Source of the DNA: Lachnospiraceae bacterium
Lineage (GTDB): Bacteria > Bacillota > Clostridia > Lachnospirales > Lachnospiraceae
Length of the DNA stretch: 49,488 nt
Direction: 5' to 3'
NCBI GenBank assembly: GCA_029062885.1
Contig: JAIDPH010000225.1
Coordinates: forward strand, 1-49,488
How positions within the stretch are numbered: position 1 is the stretch's first letter; the number at the start of each line of letters is the position of its first letter. The notes under the pieces were generated by a model. That model did not search any database, had not been told where the DNA came from, and saw only the letters and a list, made by a program, of their open reading frames with translations. Both the position numbers and the translations under genes were made by a program. Below, piece by piece: positions 16,264 through 24,878 of this stretch.

Positions 16264-16857
16264 ATGGCAGTGAGACTGGTTAAATTTTTTGTAGGGCTTG
16301 CGATGATACAGCTTGCGGTTGCTACGTTTCTTGCGGTGGGTCTGGGTTCTGACTCTTTTACTGTATTTATGCAGGGGCTTTCCAAGGTACTGCATATCAG
16401 TGTTGGAGCAGGGAATTGTCTTCTGACGCTTGTGCTTTTGGGGATTGTATTCTGGCTTGACCGTTCACAGCTTCGGATAGGTATGGTGTTGTCTGTTGCG
16501 TTTGCAGGTCTTATATTAAACGGTATGACACTGCTTTTGGGAAAAGTTCTGCCTTCAAACCCTTCCGTTCCTGTGATGGCTTTGGAATTTGTGTCGGCAT
16601 GCGTGGTGGTGTCCTTTGGTTTTTCCATATTAAAATCTGCGAGGCTGGGGGTTGCCCCGAATGATGCGCTCTATCTTGCCATAGTGAAAAAGATTAATAA
16701 GCCTTATGGGATGGTCAGAACATGTGTGGATGCTCTGTACTTGCTGTTGGGATTTGTCTGTGGCGGCGTAATAGGTATCGGTACCCTTATCTGTGTGGTG
16801 GTAATCGGTCCGATGATACAGTTTGTAATGACGCATATTATTAAGCAGGATGAGTAA
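16264..16857 (+). CDS. YczE/YitT-like integral membrane protein
   Basis: A 197-residue membrane protein with five hydrophobic helices. The pattern of a first helix with VAVGLGSDSFTVF, and later SARLGVAPNDALYLAI followed by GMVRTCVDALYLLLGFVCGG, fits the YczE/YyaS family. In Bacillus YczE influences surfactin production, but the molecular role is unknown. It follows the GNAT gene by 17 bases and precedes the HAD gene by 21, so cotranscription is likely. Confidence 0.75.
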   Translation: MAVRLVKFFVGLAMIQLAVATFLAVGLGSDSFTVFMQGLSKVLHISVGAGNCLLTLVLLGIVFWLDRSQLRIGMVLSVAFAGLILNGMTLLLGKVLPSNPSVPVMALEFVSACVVVSFGFSILKSARLGVAPNDALYLAIVKKINKPYGMVRTCVDALYLLLGFVCGGVIGIGTLICVVVIGPMIQFVMTHIIKQDE

Positions 16858-16878
16858 GGATGAACGGAGGATTTACAA

Positions 16879-17544
16879 ATGGTAAAGGCTGTTTTTTTAG
16901 ATTTTTACGGCACAGTAGTACATGAAGATGGGGAAGTCATTAGAAAAATAACAAAAATTATAATGGATACAGGCCATGTTGATGATGGAAATAAAATAGG
17001 GGCTTTTTGGTGGAATGAATTTCAAACAATGTATATGAACGCTTATGGGGAAGCATTTGAGACGCAGAGAGAGTTAGAATACAAATCTTTGGAAAAAACA
17101 TTAAACGAATTTAAATCAACTGCAAATCCCGTAGAGTTAAGTGAGATGATGTTTGCATATTGGATAAAACCACCGATTTTCGATGAGTCAAAAGAATTTT
17201 TTGAATCATGTCATGTACCAATCTATATTGTTTCCAATATTGATACGGACGATATATTAAGTGCGTTGGAATATCATGAACTAAAGCCAGCCGGAGTATT
17301 TACAAGTGAAGATGCTAAATCATATAAACCCAGGAAAGAGTTATTTCAGTTGGCGCTTCAGTCGGCAGGGCTAAAAGGTAATGAAGTAGTTCATATTGGA
17401 GATTCTCTAAGCAGCGATGTAAAGGGTGCAAGTGCATTAGGCATAAATGCTATATGGTTGAATAGGTCACATAAAGAAGTTCCTGACGGAGTTACTGCCA
17501 TAGGAAATCTTCTTGAGGCATACGATTTAGGAATCGGAATTTAA
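16879..17544 (+). CDS. HAD-superfamily hydrolase with DxYGT motif
   Basis: A 221-residue HAD protein, subfamily IA. Motif I is LDFYGTVV: the nucleophile D8 is present, but the usual second Asp is Tyr at position 10, as in 2-haloacid dehalogenases. Motif II is IVSNIDTDD, motif III has the KSYKPRKELF lysine and motif IV is HIGDSLSSDVKGASALGI. Whether it is a dehalogenase or a phosphatase that tolerates Tyr cannot be decided from sequence. Ribosome binding site CGGAGG. Fourteen bases separate it from the next gene. Confidence 0.85.
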   Translation: MVKAVFLDFYGTVVHEDGEVIRKITKIIMDTGHVDDGNKIGAFWWNEFQTMYMNAYGEAFETQRELEYKSLEKTLNEFKSTANPVELSEMMFAYWIKPPIFDESKEFFESCHVPIYIVSNIDTDDILSALEYHELKPAGVFTSEDAKSYKPRKELFQLALQSAGLKGNEVVHIGDSLSSDVKGASALGINAIWLNRSHKEVPDGVTAIGNLLEAYDLGIGI

Positions 17545-17558
17545 GGAGGAGATGTTCT

Positions 17559-18797
17559 GTGAAGGAAGCGGGTATAGCGGAGTTTACAAGGGCAATGAAA
17601 GATACACATACCATATTGCTGCCGGATATGCTGCATTATCACAATGGACTTTTACAGGCGGCTTTTGCTGCCTGCGGATATCATTTGGAGATACTTCCTG
17701 AGGAAAAGGATTTGCTGAGATATTCTCTGCCTTACATCAGCGGTGATTATTGTTTTCCGACAGTGTTGATAATTGGACAAGTATTGGCAGCGCTTAGGTC
17801 GGGATGGTTTCAACCGGATAAGATTGCCTTTATGGAGCCCCAGACCGGAGGAGCATGCCGTGCAGGCAATATTTACAATATCATCATAGAAAGCCTGAAA
17901 AAGGCCGGATATGGTCAGATTCCGGTAATCTCTCTTAATGCTTTCGGACAATATAAGCATGAAGGGTTTACGATTACTCCCAAGCTGCTGTTTTGTGCTA
18001 TTGCAGCAGTTTGTTTTGGCGATTTACTTATGACTCTTTACCAGCAGGTGAGACCGTATGAGGTTAGGAGCGGGGAGGCAAAGGAATGCTGGGAGCGTTG
18101 GAACAGGAAATTATGTGAGGATATAATGGTTGGAAAAAATATCTTCGGAAAGAGGAGAAAGGAAAAGTACCGTCAGATTGTCAGTGATTTTGCAAAGATT
18201 CCTGTTGAAAACAGAAATGTCAGGCATGTCGGGATTACCGGAGAGATTTATATAAAGTTTTCACCTATCGGAAATGAACACTTGGAACAGTTTCTGCAGG
18301 AGCAGGATTGCGCGTACCGCATGGGCGGATTTGTAAACTATGCTATTTATACGGTAGACAGTGAACTTGAAAATCAGAAACTCAGTGGTGCAGGGCGGGT
18401 GGTGCAGAAGGCTTATGAAACAGTTATCCGTTATCTGTGCCGCATTCAGCATGATATTAACCAAAGTATTTCTGAGGTAAACAGGTTTCTGCCGGATGCG
18501 GATTTTAAAAAAATGAAAGAAATGGCGGCACCGATAATCCACAGCGGATGCCACACGGGAGACGGCTGGCTGATTGCTGCCGAAGTGGCGGATTTGGCGG
18601 AAAAAGGGTATGAGAATATTCTAATCGTACACCCTTTTGGCTGTCTTGTCAGTCATGTGTGTGAACGGGGCATTATGAAGAAACTTCATGAGAGGTATCC
18701 TGATGTGAATATACAGACAGTGGAATATGATTATGATTCTGCCAGGACACTGCGGGAGAGCCGTATTTTGCTGGGGATTGGCGGCGGGAGGCCTTAA
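17559..18797 (+). CDS. 2-hydroxyacyl-CoA dehydratase-like protein (COG3581-type), orphan
   Basis: A 412-residue protein with the motif SGDYCFPTVLIIGQ, and later MEPQTGGACRAGN and HSGCHTGDGWLIAAEV, which resemble the standalone subunits of 2-hydroxyglutaryl-CoA dehydratase-related proteins. These use [4Fe-4S] clusters and need an ATP-dependent activase with an actin-like fold. Conserved Cys are visible at the YCFP, GGACR, SGCHTG and HPFGCLVSHVC positions. No activase gene or second subunit is in the window. The start is GTG, nine bases after GGAGG. Alternatively it belongs to a related maturation or thiol-handling branch of unknown reaction. Confidence 0.75.
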   Translation: MKEAGIAEFTRAMKDTHTILLPDMLHYHNGLLQAAFAACGYHLEILPEEKDLLRYSLPYISGDYCFPTVLIIGQVLAALRSGWFQPDKIAFMEPQTGGACRAGNIYNIIIESLKKAGYGQIPVISLNAFGQYKHEGFTITPKLLFCAIAAVCFGDLLMTLYQQVRPYEVRSGEAKECWERWNRKLCEDIMVGKNIFGKRRKEKYRQIVSDFAKIPVENRNVRHVGITGEIYIKFSPIGNEHLEQFLQEQDCAYRMGGFVNYAIYTVDSELENQKLSGAGRVVQKAYETVIRYLCRIQHDINQSISEVNRFLPDADFKKMKEMAAPIIHSGCHTGDGWLIAAEVADLAEKGYENILIVHPFGCLVSHVCERGIMKKLHERYPDVNIQTVEYDYDSARTLRESRILLGIGGGRP

Positions 18798-18825
18798 ACA
18801 AAGATAACTTGAAAGGGAGTAAAGT

Positions 18826-19335
18826 ATGAGAATAAGACCATACATAGAGAACAAAGATTATGAGTATTTAGCAAAATGGATTGATGATGAAAAAATACAT
18901 GCCTTGTGGTGCGCCAATCTTATTCCATATCCAATCACAAAGGAAAATCTTCATAGTTTATTAGAAAAAAGTGCGATGGATTGGACGGACAGCGCATATG
19001 TGGCAACAGAAAGCGATGGAAAGATAATAGGTTTCTTCTGCTATTCAGTCAATGTTGAAGATAATACGGGATTTCTTAAATTTGTTATAGTTGACAGTCA
19101 AATGCGGGGAAAAGGCTGTGGTAAAGAAATGCTGCAATTGGCTTTACAATATGCTTTCAATATAACAGGCGTAGATTTAGTTCGACTAAATGTATTTGAT
19201 GAAAATGCTGCTGCAAAACATTGTTATGAGAAAGTAGGTTTTGTTGAGGAAAGTATATCGAAAAATGCTTTTCCATATAAAGACGAACAATGGAACAGAT
19301 GCCATATGGTGGTTAGAAAAGGAAAGGACGAATGA
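18826..19335 (+). CDS. GNAT acetyltransferase
   Basis: A 169-residue GNAT enzyme. The acetyl-CoA binding loop is QMRGKGCGKEMLQLAL (about residues 88-105), preceded by the strand FLKFVIVDS and followed by LVRLNVFDENAAAKHCYEKVGF, the standard motif B. Strong AAGGGAG ribosome binding site. It is 28 bases after the dehydratase-like gene and three bases before the next GNAT gene. Substrate not known. Confidence 0.88.
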   Translation: MRIRPYIENKDYEYLAKWIDDEKIHALWCANLIPYPITKENLHSLLEKSAMDWTDSAYVATESDGKIIGFFCYSVNVEDNTGFLKFVIVDSQMRGKGCGKEMLQLALQYAFNITGVDLVRLNVFDENAAAKHCYEKVGFVEESISKNAFPYKDEQWNRCHMVVRKGKDE

Positions 19336-19338
19336 GAT

Positions 19339-19842
19339 TTGAACTATAAAATTCGTAAAGTTAGAATGGGAGATGAAAGTCGGCTTGCATATATACAAGT
19401 TGAAAGTTGGAGGGCGGCATATACTGATATTTTGTCTTCTGATAATTTGAAAAAATATCTTGATGTAGAATATGTGACTGCAATTTATAAGAGAATACTC
19501 GAGAATAACAAGGGGAATGGTTATATTATGCAAGTTGATGAGGATGATCATTGCATAGCATTTTGGGATAAGGCGAGAAATACTGACGATACTGATGTCG
19601 CAGAAATCATATGCATTCATAGTTTGCAGAACCGTTGGGGGAAAGGCTATGGAAGTAAAATGATGAAAAAAATTCTTGAGGATATAGAAGCGCAAGGATA
19701 TTCGCAAGTGATTTTATGGGTGTTTGAAAAGAATATGAGGGCACGGTTATTTTATGAATCAAATGGTTTCCATGTGACATATAAAAGTCAGCCGGCATTA
19801 GGAACAACAGAAATATGCTATATTAAGTCTTTAAGTCATTGA
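19339..19842 (+). CDS. GNAT acetyltransferase (TTG start)
   Basis: A 167-residue GNAT protein beginning with TTG (MNYKIRKVRMGDE), three bases after the upstream stop, so it is translationally coupled. The acetyl-CoA loop is LQNRWGKGYGSKMMKKIL and motif B is FEKNMRARLFYESNGF. The AEIICIHS strand precedes the loop as expected. It resembles the preceding GNAT only at family level, so it is not a recent tandem copy. Confidence 0.85.
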   Translation: MNYKIRKVRMGDESRLAYIQVESWRAAYTDILSSDNLKKYLDVEYVTAIYKRILENNKGNGYIMQVDEDDHCIAFWDKARNTDDTDVAEIICIHSLQNRWGKGYGSKMMKKILEDIEAQGYSQVILWVFEKNMRARLFYESNGFHVTYKSQPALGTTEICYIKSLSH

Positions 19843-19892
19843 TAGTTCAGTTATTACTTAAGGAATGAAACTGCTTTAAATGCTTTTAGTAC

Positions 19893-19922
19893 TTTACAAA
19901 ATCACATCAATTATGTTATGAT
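19893..19922 (+). promoter_or_regulatory. Candidate promoter for the Rpn gene
   Basis: TTTACA (19893-19898), 18-base spacer, TATGAT (19917-19922), about 100 bases before the Rpn start. No terminator is obvious before it. Confidence 0.4.
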
Positions 19923-20022
19923 TAATAAAACATATCTGGGAGTCTTAAATTCTGGAAAATCTTTTTTCACGTCATAGAATCTGAATCCCTAATATGAAAA
20001 ATAAAATAAGGGAGGAAGACTG

Positions 20023-21009
20023 ATGGGGAGAAAAGACGATTATCAGTTTGATTATCTGGACGATAATGTAAGGTTTGCAGACCAGATAAACGGAGCATTA
20101 TTCAATGGAAAACAGGTTATAAAACCGGAAGAGTTGGAACCGGAGGATTCACAGATTGTAAGCACCGGAAATATGAAAGGAAACAGGAAGCAGAGAGCGG
20201 GAAGCATCAGGACGGTTGTGGATAAAGCGCGTGTCTGGCATGGCAGAAAGATACACATACTTGTGGTAGAGAATCAGAATTATGTTGATTACCAGATGGT
20301 ACTACGAAATATGCTTTCGGAGAGCAATGGATACCGCAAACAGTGGAAGCAGAAAAAACGTCTGTATACGGATTCAGGTGACTTAAAAGAAAAAGATGAA
20401 TATCTGTCCGGAATAAAGAAAGATGAGAAGTTTAAGCCCATTATTACGCTTGTGGTATATTTCGGGAACGAACATAAGTGGAACGGAGCAAGATGTCTGT
20501 ATGACATGCTGGATATTGACGACGAACTAAAAGAGTATGTGACAAACTACAAGCTGAATCTGTACGACTGTCAGGAACACGATACTTTTAATGAATATCA
20601 TACCGGATTAAGGCAGGTGTTTGAGGCGGTCAGATATTCAAATGACAAGGAGAGGCTTAGAAAAGTTATGGAAGAAAATCGTGAAGCATACAGCAGCATA
20701 GACAGCGAAACAAAGGATATGATTGAAGCAGTAGCGAATATAAGGATACCGGAGAAGTTTAAAACAATAGAAGAAGGGAAGGAGAGATACGATATGTGTA
20801 AAGCGTTTGAAGATATGAGACTGGAAGGATATGAAGCGGGTATAGCTGAGGGCATAGCAACCGAAATAACGGCTGGCATAGAAAAATTTATAAGAGGAGC
20901 TAAAATGCTTGGAGCTTCAAAGGTGGCAGCATGTGAGCAGCTTATTCAGCAGTACGCTTTGAAAGAGAATGAAGCCAACGAAAAGATAGAAATGTATTGG
21001 GCGGATTAA
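20023..21009 (+). CDS. Rpn-family PD-(D/E)XK nuclease / transposase-like protein
   Basis: A 328-residue protein of the Rpn (recombination-promoting nuclease) type seen in many copies in Lachnospiraceae. The nuclease core spans about residues 20-190: FADQINGALFNGKQVI, DKARVW...HILVVENQN (the D and E-x-N of the active-site strand) and PIITLVVYFG. The tail has the typical EGYEAGIAEGIATEI segment. The usual xEhQ/K signature appears as VENQN, so catalysis is plausible but not certain. Ribosome binding site GGGAGG. A decayed tail of a related protein lies at 44211-44357. Confidence 0.8.
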   Translation: MGRKDDYQFDYLDDNVRFADQINGALFNGKQVIKPEELEPEDSQIVSTGNMKGNRKQRAGSIRTVVDKARVWHGRKIHILVVENQNYVDYQMVLRNMLSESNGYRKQWKQKKRLYTDSGDLKEKDEYLSGIKKDEKFKPIITLVVYFGNEHKWNGARCLYDMLDIDDELKEYVTNYKLNLYDCQEHDTFNEYHTGLRQVFEAVRYSNDKERLRKVMEENREAYSSIDSETKDMIEAVANIRIPEKFKTIEEGKERYDMCKAFEDMRLEGYEAGIAEGIATEITAGIEKFIRGAKMLGASKVAACEQLIQQYALKENEANEKIEMYWAD

Positions 21010-21039
21010 ATAGATATATTTCGCCTAGGGAGTCAGCTT

Positions 21040-22278
21040 ATGAATGATAAAATCAAGAATAAACGAAATTTCTTTCTATTATGGCAGGGGCAGATGGTAT
21101 CTGCTTTGGGCGATGCATTGTACACAATCGCCCTGAATTTCTTTGTATTGGAAAAGACAGGTTCGACTGCTGTTATGGGAACGGTAATGGCGTTAGTTAC
21201 GATACCAAGGATTATCTGTGGTCCCATATCCGGCGTGATTGTAGACAGGACAGATAGAAAGAAACTGATTATCTTTGGCGATGTGATACGTGGATTAAGT
21301 ATATTATTTATAGCATTTGCAGCAAACAGGGGGATTTTAGAAATATGGATGATTATGCTTGTGGCGGTTGTGTCGGGGATATGCTCTTCTTTTTTTAATC
21401 CGGCAATAGAATCAGTTTTACCTGATATTGTTCCGGAGCAGAATATTACCAAAGCGGCTTCATCTTATCAGATAGCGACTACGGGAGCGGATATATTGGG
21501 GCAGTCTGCTGGGGGTTCTTTGTATACCATTGTTGGAGCTTCGGTCATGTTTCTGATTGATGCAGTATCTTATTTATTTTCAGCAGCTACCGAAGTATTT
21601 ATCGAAATACCAAAAGTGAAGCGCAAAAACTTGAATTTTACATTCTGGGAAGATTTCAAGGACGGAATTAGGTTTATTTTTCAGTACGAAGGATTAGTAA
21701 GGACGATTATAATAGCATTTTTTATTAATTTTCTATTTGGCATGATTAGAGTATTGATTATTCCATGGTTTACATACAGCACACATCTGGGAATGGCTAA
21801 ATACGGTATTTTGAATGCGTTTCAAAGTGCTGGACTTATTATTGGAATGGTTGTGCTCTCTTTCATAAATATAAAGCAGGAGAAGAAATACCGCATTTAT
21901 ATTATTTCATTGTTGGTTTTTATTACCAGTATTGGAGCCGGAGCGTTTTTTAACCAATTTGTTTTCATTTTGGCGTTCTTTTTTGTTGCATTTGGTTTTC
22001 AGTTTGTATTTAATACGTTGTTAAATTCTACAATTATGGTAAAGACCCCAGCCGACCAGAGGGGTAAGGTTTTGGCATCGAAAACCACATTATGTATGGC
22101 TGTTTCGCCATTTGGAAACTTTCTGGGCGGCGTTTTGTGTGAGTTTATTGATGCCAGAAAGCTGATTATCATCAATGCGGTTGTGTCAATAGTTATTGTA
22201 TTGGTTGTTTTGCTCAATCCAAAAGTAAAGGAATTTTTAAACAGTGAAGAGAAATTGTCCGGCAATACTGACACATGA
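21040..22278 (+). CDS. MFS transporter, DHA3/Mef-type drug efflux
   Basis: A 412-residue major facilitator with about 12 helices. N-terminal KRNFFLLWQGQMVSALGDAL and the loop between helices 2 and 3, DRTDRKKLIIFGD, match the macrolide-efflux/DHA3 branch. Expected role is proton-coupled export of drugs or other small molecules; the substrate cannot be told. Ribosome binding site AGGGAG. It is 15 bases before the amidohydrolase gene and both may be in one transcript with the S41 gene. Confidence 0.88.
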   Translation: MNDKIKNKRNFFLLWQGQMVSALGDALYTIALNFFVLEKTGSTAVMGTVMALVTIPRIICGPISGVIVDRTDRKKLIIFGDVIRGLSILFIAFAANRGILEIWMIMLVAVVSGICSSFFNPAIESVLPDIVPEQNITKAASSYQIATTGADILGQSAGGSLYTIVGASVMFLIDAVSYLFSAATEVFIEIPKVKRKNLNFTFWEDFKDGIRFIFQYEGLVRTIIIAFFINFLFGMIRVLIIPWFTYSTHLGMAKYGILNAFQSAGLIIGMVVLSFINIKQEKKYRIYIISLLVFITSIGAGAFFNQFVFILAFFFVAFGFQFVFNTLLNSTIMVKTPADQRGKVLASKTTLCMAVSPFGNFLGGVLCEFIDARKLIIINAVVSIVIVLVVLLNPKVKEFLNSEEKLSGNTDT

Positions 22279-22293
22279 AAAAGGAGGTGTCGC

Positions 22294-23127
22294 ATGTTCG
22301 ATTGGAGAACACTCAAAAAGATAGATGCCCATATTCACATCCTTCCGGATGCGGTTCATGAAGCAAACCCGGATTCTGACGATGTGTGGGTTTATGCTGA
22401 CATTCATAAATACCATTCAATGATGGATGCATTAAATATTGAAAAGGCTGTCATCATGCCATTTAACGACCCTATGCTCATGTCTATGGAGTTTACAATC
22501 TCCGCTGTGCATAATAATCTTTATGATATGAAAAAGCAGTATTCTGGCAAGTTTTATGCGTTTGCAGATATTGATGCGCGGAATACCTCTGCCGAGTCAG
22601 CAGAGGCGATTTGCCATGCTATTGACGAATACTCTCTGGACGGAATAAAACTACACCCAAACAATACAGGTGTAGCTTTAGACTCAGAATACAACCAATC
22701 AATCTTCGCACTTGCACAGGAACGCAATATTCCTGTGGCAATCCATTCCTATCCTAATTCCGCAGATGATCCCAGTGCAGCAATGCGAATTGTTAAGATG
22801 CTGGAACAGTATCCGAAACTGACTGTAATCATTTCTCATATGGGAGCCTATCAGTGGGAGCAGTTGTTGCCCACCCATGCTTATATGGATATTTCCGCTA
22901 TTTTACCGGATTATGTGCGTACTTACGGTATTAAGAAAACAAATGCGATTATGCGCAAATTCGGTGCTGACCGGCTGATCTTCGCTAGTGACTATCCGGA
23001 CAATCGCTTCCTACAGCCGGAAGAAATCTATGATTCGTATTTTGATATTTTGAACCAAATGGACTTTACGCAAGTAGAGGCAGAAATGATTGCTTATGGC
23101 AATATTGAGAAGATCCTAAGTACATAA
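22294..23127 (+). CDS. Metal-dependent amidohydrolase (amidohydrolase 2 family)
   Basis: A 277-residue TIM-barrel hydrolase. Metal ligands are visible as DAHIHI near residue 11, the HP of KLHPNN, HSYPNS, ISHMGAYQWE, and the late Asp of IFASDYPDNR. This set fits the ACMSD/TatD-like amidohydrolase 2 family, which includes decarboxylases and lactone hydrolases. Substrate unknown. Strong AAAGGAGGTG ribosome binding site. It lies between a drug-type MFS pump and an S41 peptidase. Confidence 0.85.
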   Translation: MFDWRTLKKIDAHIHILPDAVHEANPDSDDVWVYADIHKYHSMMDALNIEKAVIMPFNDPMLMSMEFTISAVHNNLYDMKKQYSGKFYAFADIDARNTSAESAEAICHAIDEYSLDGIKLHPNNTGVALDSEYNQSIFALAQERNIPVAIHSYPNSADDPSAAMRIVKMLEQYPKLTVIISHMGAYQWEQLLPTHAYMDISAILPDYVRTYGIKKTNAIMRKFGADRLIFASDYPDNRFLQPEEIYDSYFDILNQMDFTQVEAEMIAYGNIEKILST

Positions 23128-23151
23128 GGACTGAAATTTGGAGAAAATATA

Positions 23152-24627
23152 ATGAGAAAAAAATACCTACTAATTTGCATACTGCTTGATATTGTAGCTA
23201 TCGCACTAATTCCAATTAATTTATTTTTATTCAGTATCCCTGAATATGTGGGCATAGTGTTTACTCTGCTGGTAATTGCAACTGCAATCCTGTTTATACT
23301 AAAAAGTAATTCCGGAAAATCGTTAAAAGTGTTGATGTGTACTTGTTCTGTTATTGCTGCAGCATTATCCATGCTGGGGAGCTGCTGCCTTCCGTATTGG
23401 AATAGTATTATGTTTCGCATAAATGCTGATTATCATTCCAGACCGTATGACTATGAGATTAGCTCTGATGAGGCAAAAGAGGATCTTGAATATGCAATGA
23501 AGTATCTGAAAAAGCTTCATCCTGCCTTATACAGAGATATTCCTGATGATATAAGTATGCAATATGCTAATGTGAAAGAAGAGCTGGAGAAATGCGGCAG
23601 CATAAGCGTTAATGAACTTGGTCGAAAAATAGAATCGATTTTTTCGATTCTTGGAGACGGCCATACATATATCCAAGGTTATTATGATGACAGGCGTATT
23701 ATGAAATACTACCGCCAATGGATAAGTGAAGGATACACTATTACCGGAATAAACGGTATCTCCATAGAGCAACTTCTTGCTCAAAATAGCGCATACTATA
23801 GCTTTGAAGTTGAGCAATGGGAATATGAATGGCTTTCAGATGACATAGTTACAGTGGCAGGTCTTGATTATCTGGGATTTGACGTGAAAAATGGAATAGA
23901 ATATACATTGGCTTCAGAAAGCGGAGAGGTACGTACTGAAATATGCTTTTTGGAAGATTATCTTATCTGGGATGAGTATGCCGAGTTTAATAATATTAGT
24001 GACTCAGAAAATAATGATGAAAGCTTTGTGAGATATACAATTGATAGTGAGAACAGCCTTGCAATACTTTATCTTGATGAATGTACTTATAATAATGAAT
24101 ACATAGAATGTGTACGTAAGATGTTTGAAGAGGTAAAGGCTTTGGATATTCAGAATGTAGCGGTTGACATAAGGAATAATGGCGGTGGCAGTGATATGGT
24201 TGTCTCGGAGTTTTTCAGGTATCTGGATATCGACAGCTATAAGATTGTATCAATGGGCTGGAGACTGGGCTTCATATATATTAACTTAGGTAGCGGAATT
24301 AAGCAAAACGACAAGTATAATGAACTGCTTTTCGATGGTGAAGTGTATTTGCTGACTTCGGCAGGTACCTTCAGTTCTGCTATGGAATTTGCAGAGTATG
24401 TGAAGGATAATGAAGCAGGAACCATAATAGGAGAAGCCCCTGGAAACGCTCCTAACGGATATGGGGAAGTGGCATTTTTCCAATTACCTAATTCTAAATT
24501 ATTCATGCAGATTTCTACGAAACGCTTTTACAGAGCTGATAGAAACTGCCTAGATAAGCAGGTAATACCGGATATTGAATGCAATGGCGATGAGGCAATG
24601 GAGGAGCTATACAATAGCCTGAAATAG
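23152..24627 (+). CDS. S41-family peptidase, membrane-anchored
   Basis: A 491-residue protein. Residues 1-90 form three hydrophobic helices; the rest is extracytoplasmic. ILGDGHTYI and VAVDIRNNGGGSD are S41 core motifs, and the nucleophile is probably S408 in TSAGTFSSAMEFA, followed by IIGEAPGNAPNGYGE. No PDZ domain is obvious, so it resembles the tricorn-core/IRBP-like S41 proteins more than CtpA. Ribosome binding site GGAG. It ends before the gltB regulatory region with no clear terminator apart from the 24627-24671 inverted repeat. Confidence 0.85.
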   Translation: MRKKYLLICILLDIVAIALIPINLFLFSIPEYVGIVFTLLVIATAILFILKSNSGKSLKVLMCTCSVIAAALSMLGSCCLPYWNSIMFRINADYHSRPYDYEISSDEAKEDLEYAMKYLKKLHPALYRDIPDDISMQYANVKEELEKCGSISVNELGRKIESIFSILGDGHTYIQGYYDDRRIMKYYRQWISEGYTITGINGISIEQLLAQNSAYYSFEVEQWEYEWLSDDIVTVAGLDYLGFDVKNGIEYTLASESGEVRTEICFLEDYLIWDEYAEFNNISDSENNDESFVRYTIDSENSLAILYLDECTYNNEYIECVRKMFEEVKALDIQNVAVDIRNNGGGSDMVVSEFFRYLDIDSYKIVSMGWRLGFIYINLGSGIKQNDKYNELLFDGEVYLLTSAGTFSSAMEFAEYVKDNEAGTIIGEAPGNAPNGYGEVAFFQLPNSKLFMQISTKRFYRADRNCLDKQVIPDIECNGDEAMEELYNSLK

Positions 24628-24671
24628 TCAGATAAAAAAGTTGTAATACATGAATTGACAAATTATCTGAC
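24627..24671. repeat. Perfect 9-bp inverted repeat before gltB
   Basis: GTCAGATAA (24627-24635) and TTATCTGAC (24663-24671), 27 bases apart, enclose a TTGACA box at 24655-24660. With TTGACA and ATAAAT (24678-24683) this could be a first gltB promoter with an operator. No T run follows, so it is a poor terminator. Confidence 0.45.
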
Positions 24672-24691
24672 AACTCCATAAATATTTGTTA

Positions 24692-24720
24692 TTTACAACC
24701 TGTGCAAACAGGTGTATAGT
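24692..24720 (+). promoter_or_regulatory. gltB promoter whose spacer is a perfect dyad operator
   Basis: TTTACA (24692-24697), 17-base spacer and TATAGT (24715-24720). The spacer is almost entirely the palindrome ACCTGT-GCAA-ACAGGT (24698-24713). A dyad exactly between the -35 and -10 boxes is a classic repressor or MerR-type site. The binding protein is unknown and the palindrome is not a GlnR-type box. Confidence 0.6.
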
Positions 24721-24732
24721 ATTTATAGTTTT

Positions 24733-24782
24733 GAGTCGCAAAGGTGCGCCGCTTAATGGCTTCTTTGCGATTCATTTTTTTT
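24733..24782 (+). terminator. Attenuator-like terminator in the gltB leader
   Basis: GAGTCGCAAAG (24733-24743) pairs with CTTTGCGATTC (24763-24773, one G-U), with an inner GCC/GGC stem, followed by eight Ts (24775-24782). It starts only a few bases after the expected transcript start and ends 96 bases before gltB, so it acts on the gltB transcript itself. The 5' arm can also form CGC-AAAGGT-GCG, a hexaloop with A1 and G4 as in ANTAR antiterminator targets. Confidence 0.65.
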
Positions 24783-24878
24783 GAAAACAGGAATTACGAA
24801 GTTACATAATTACAACGGACGTCTTGAAAAAAGTTTCGCATTGACTGATTGATTAAGACAACGGAAGGAGATAAAAGA

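Noticed and set aside
18826-19842. The two adjacent GNAT genes as a recent tandem duplication
   Set aside because: They share only family motifs; length, start and most residues differ.
24698-24713. ACCTGT-GCAA-ACAGGT as the first ANTAR-type RNA hairpin
   Set aside because: Its loop does not have A1 and G4 of a hexaloop and it sits exactly between -35 and -10 boxes, so a DNA operator is the better reading.
24849-24878. Earlier TTG start for gltB
   Set aside because: The ATG at 24879 has an ideal GGAAGGAG site that lies within the longer frame.
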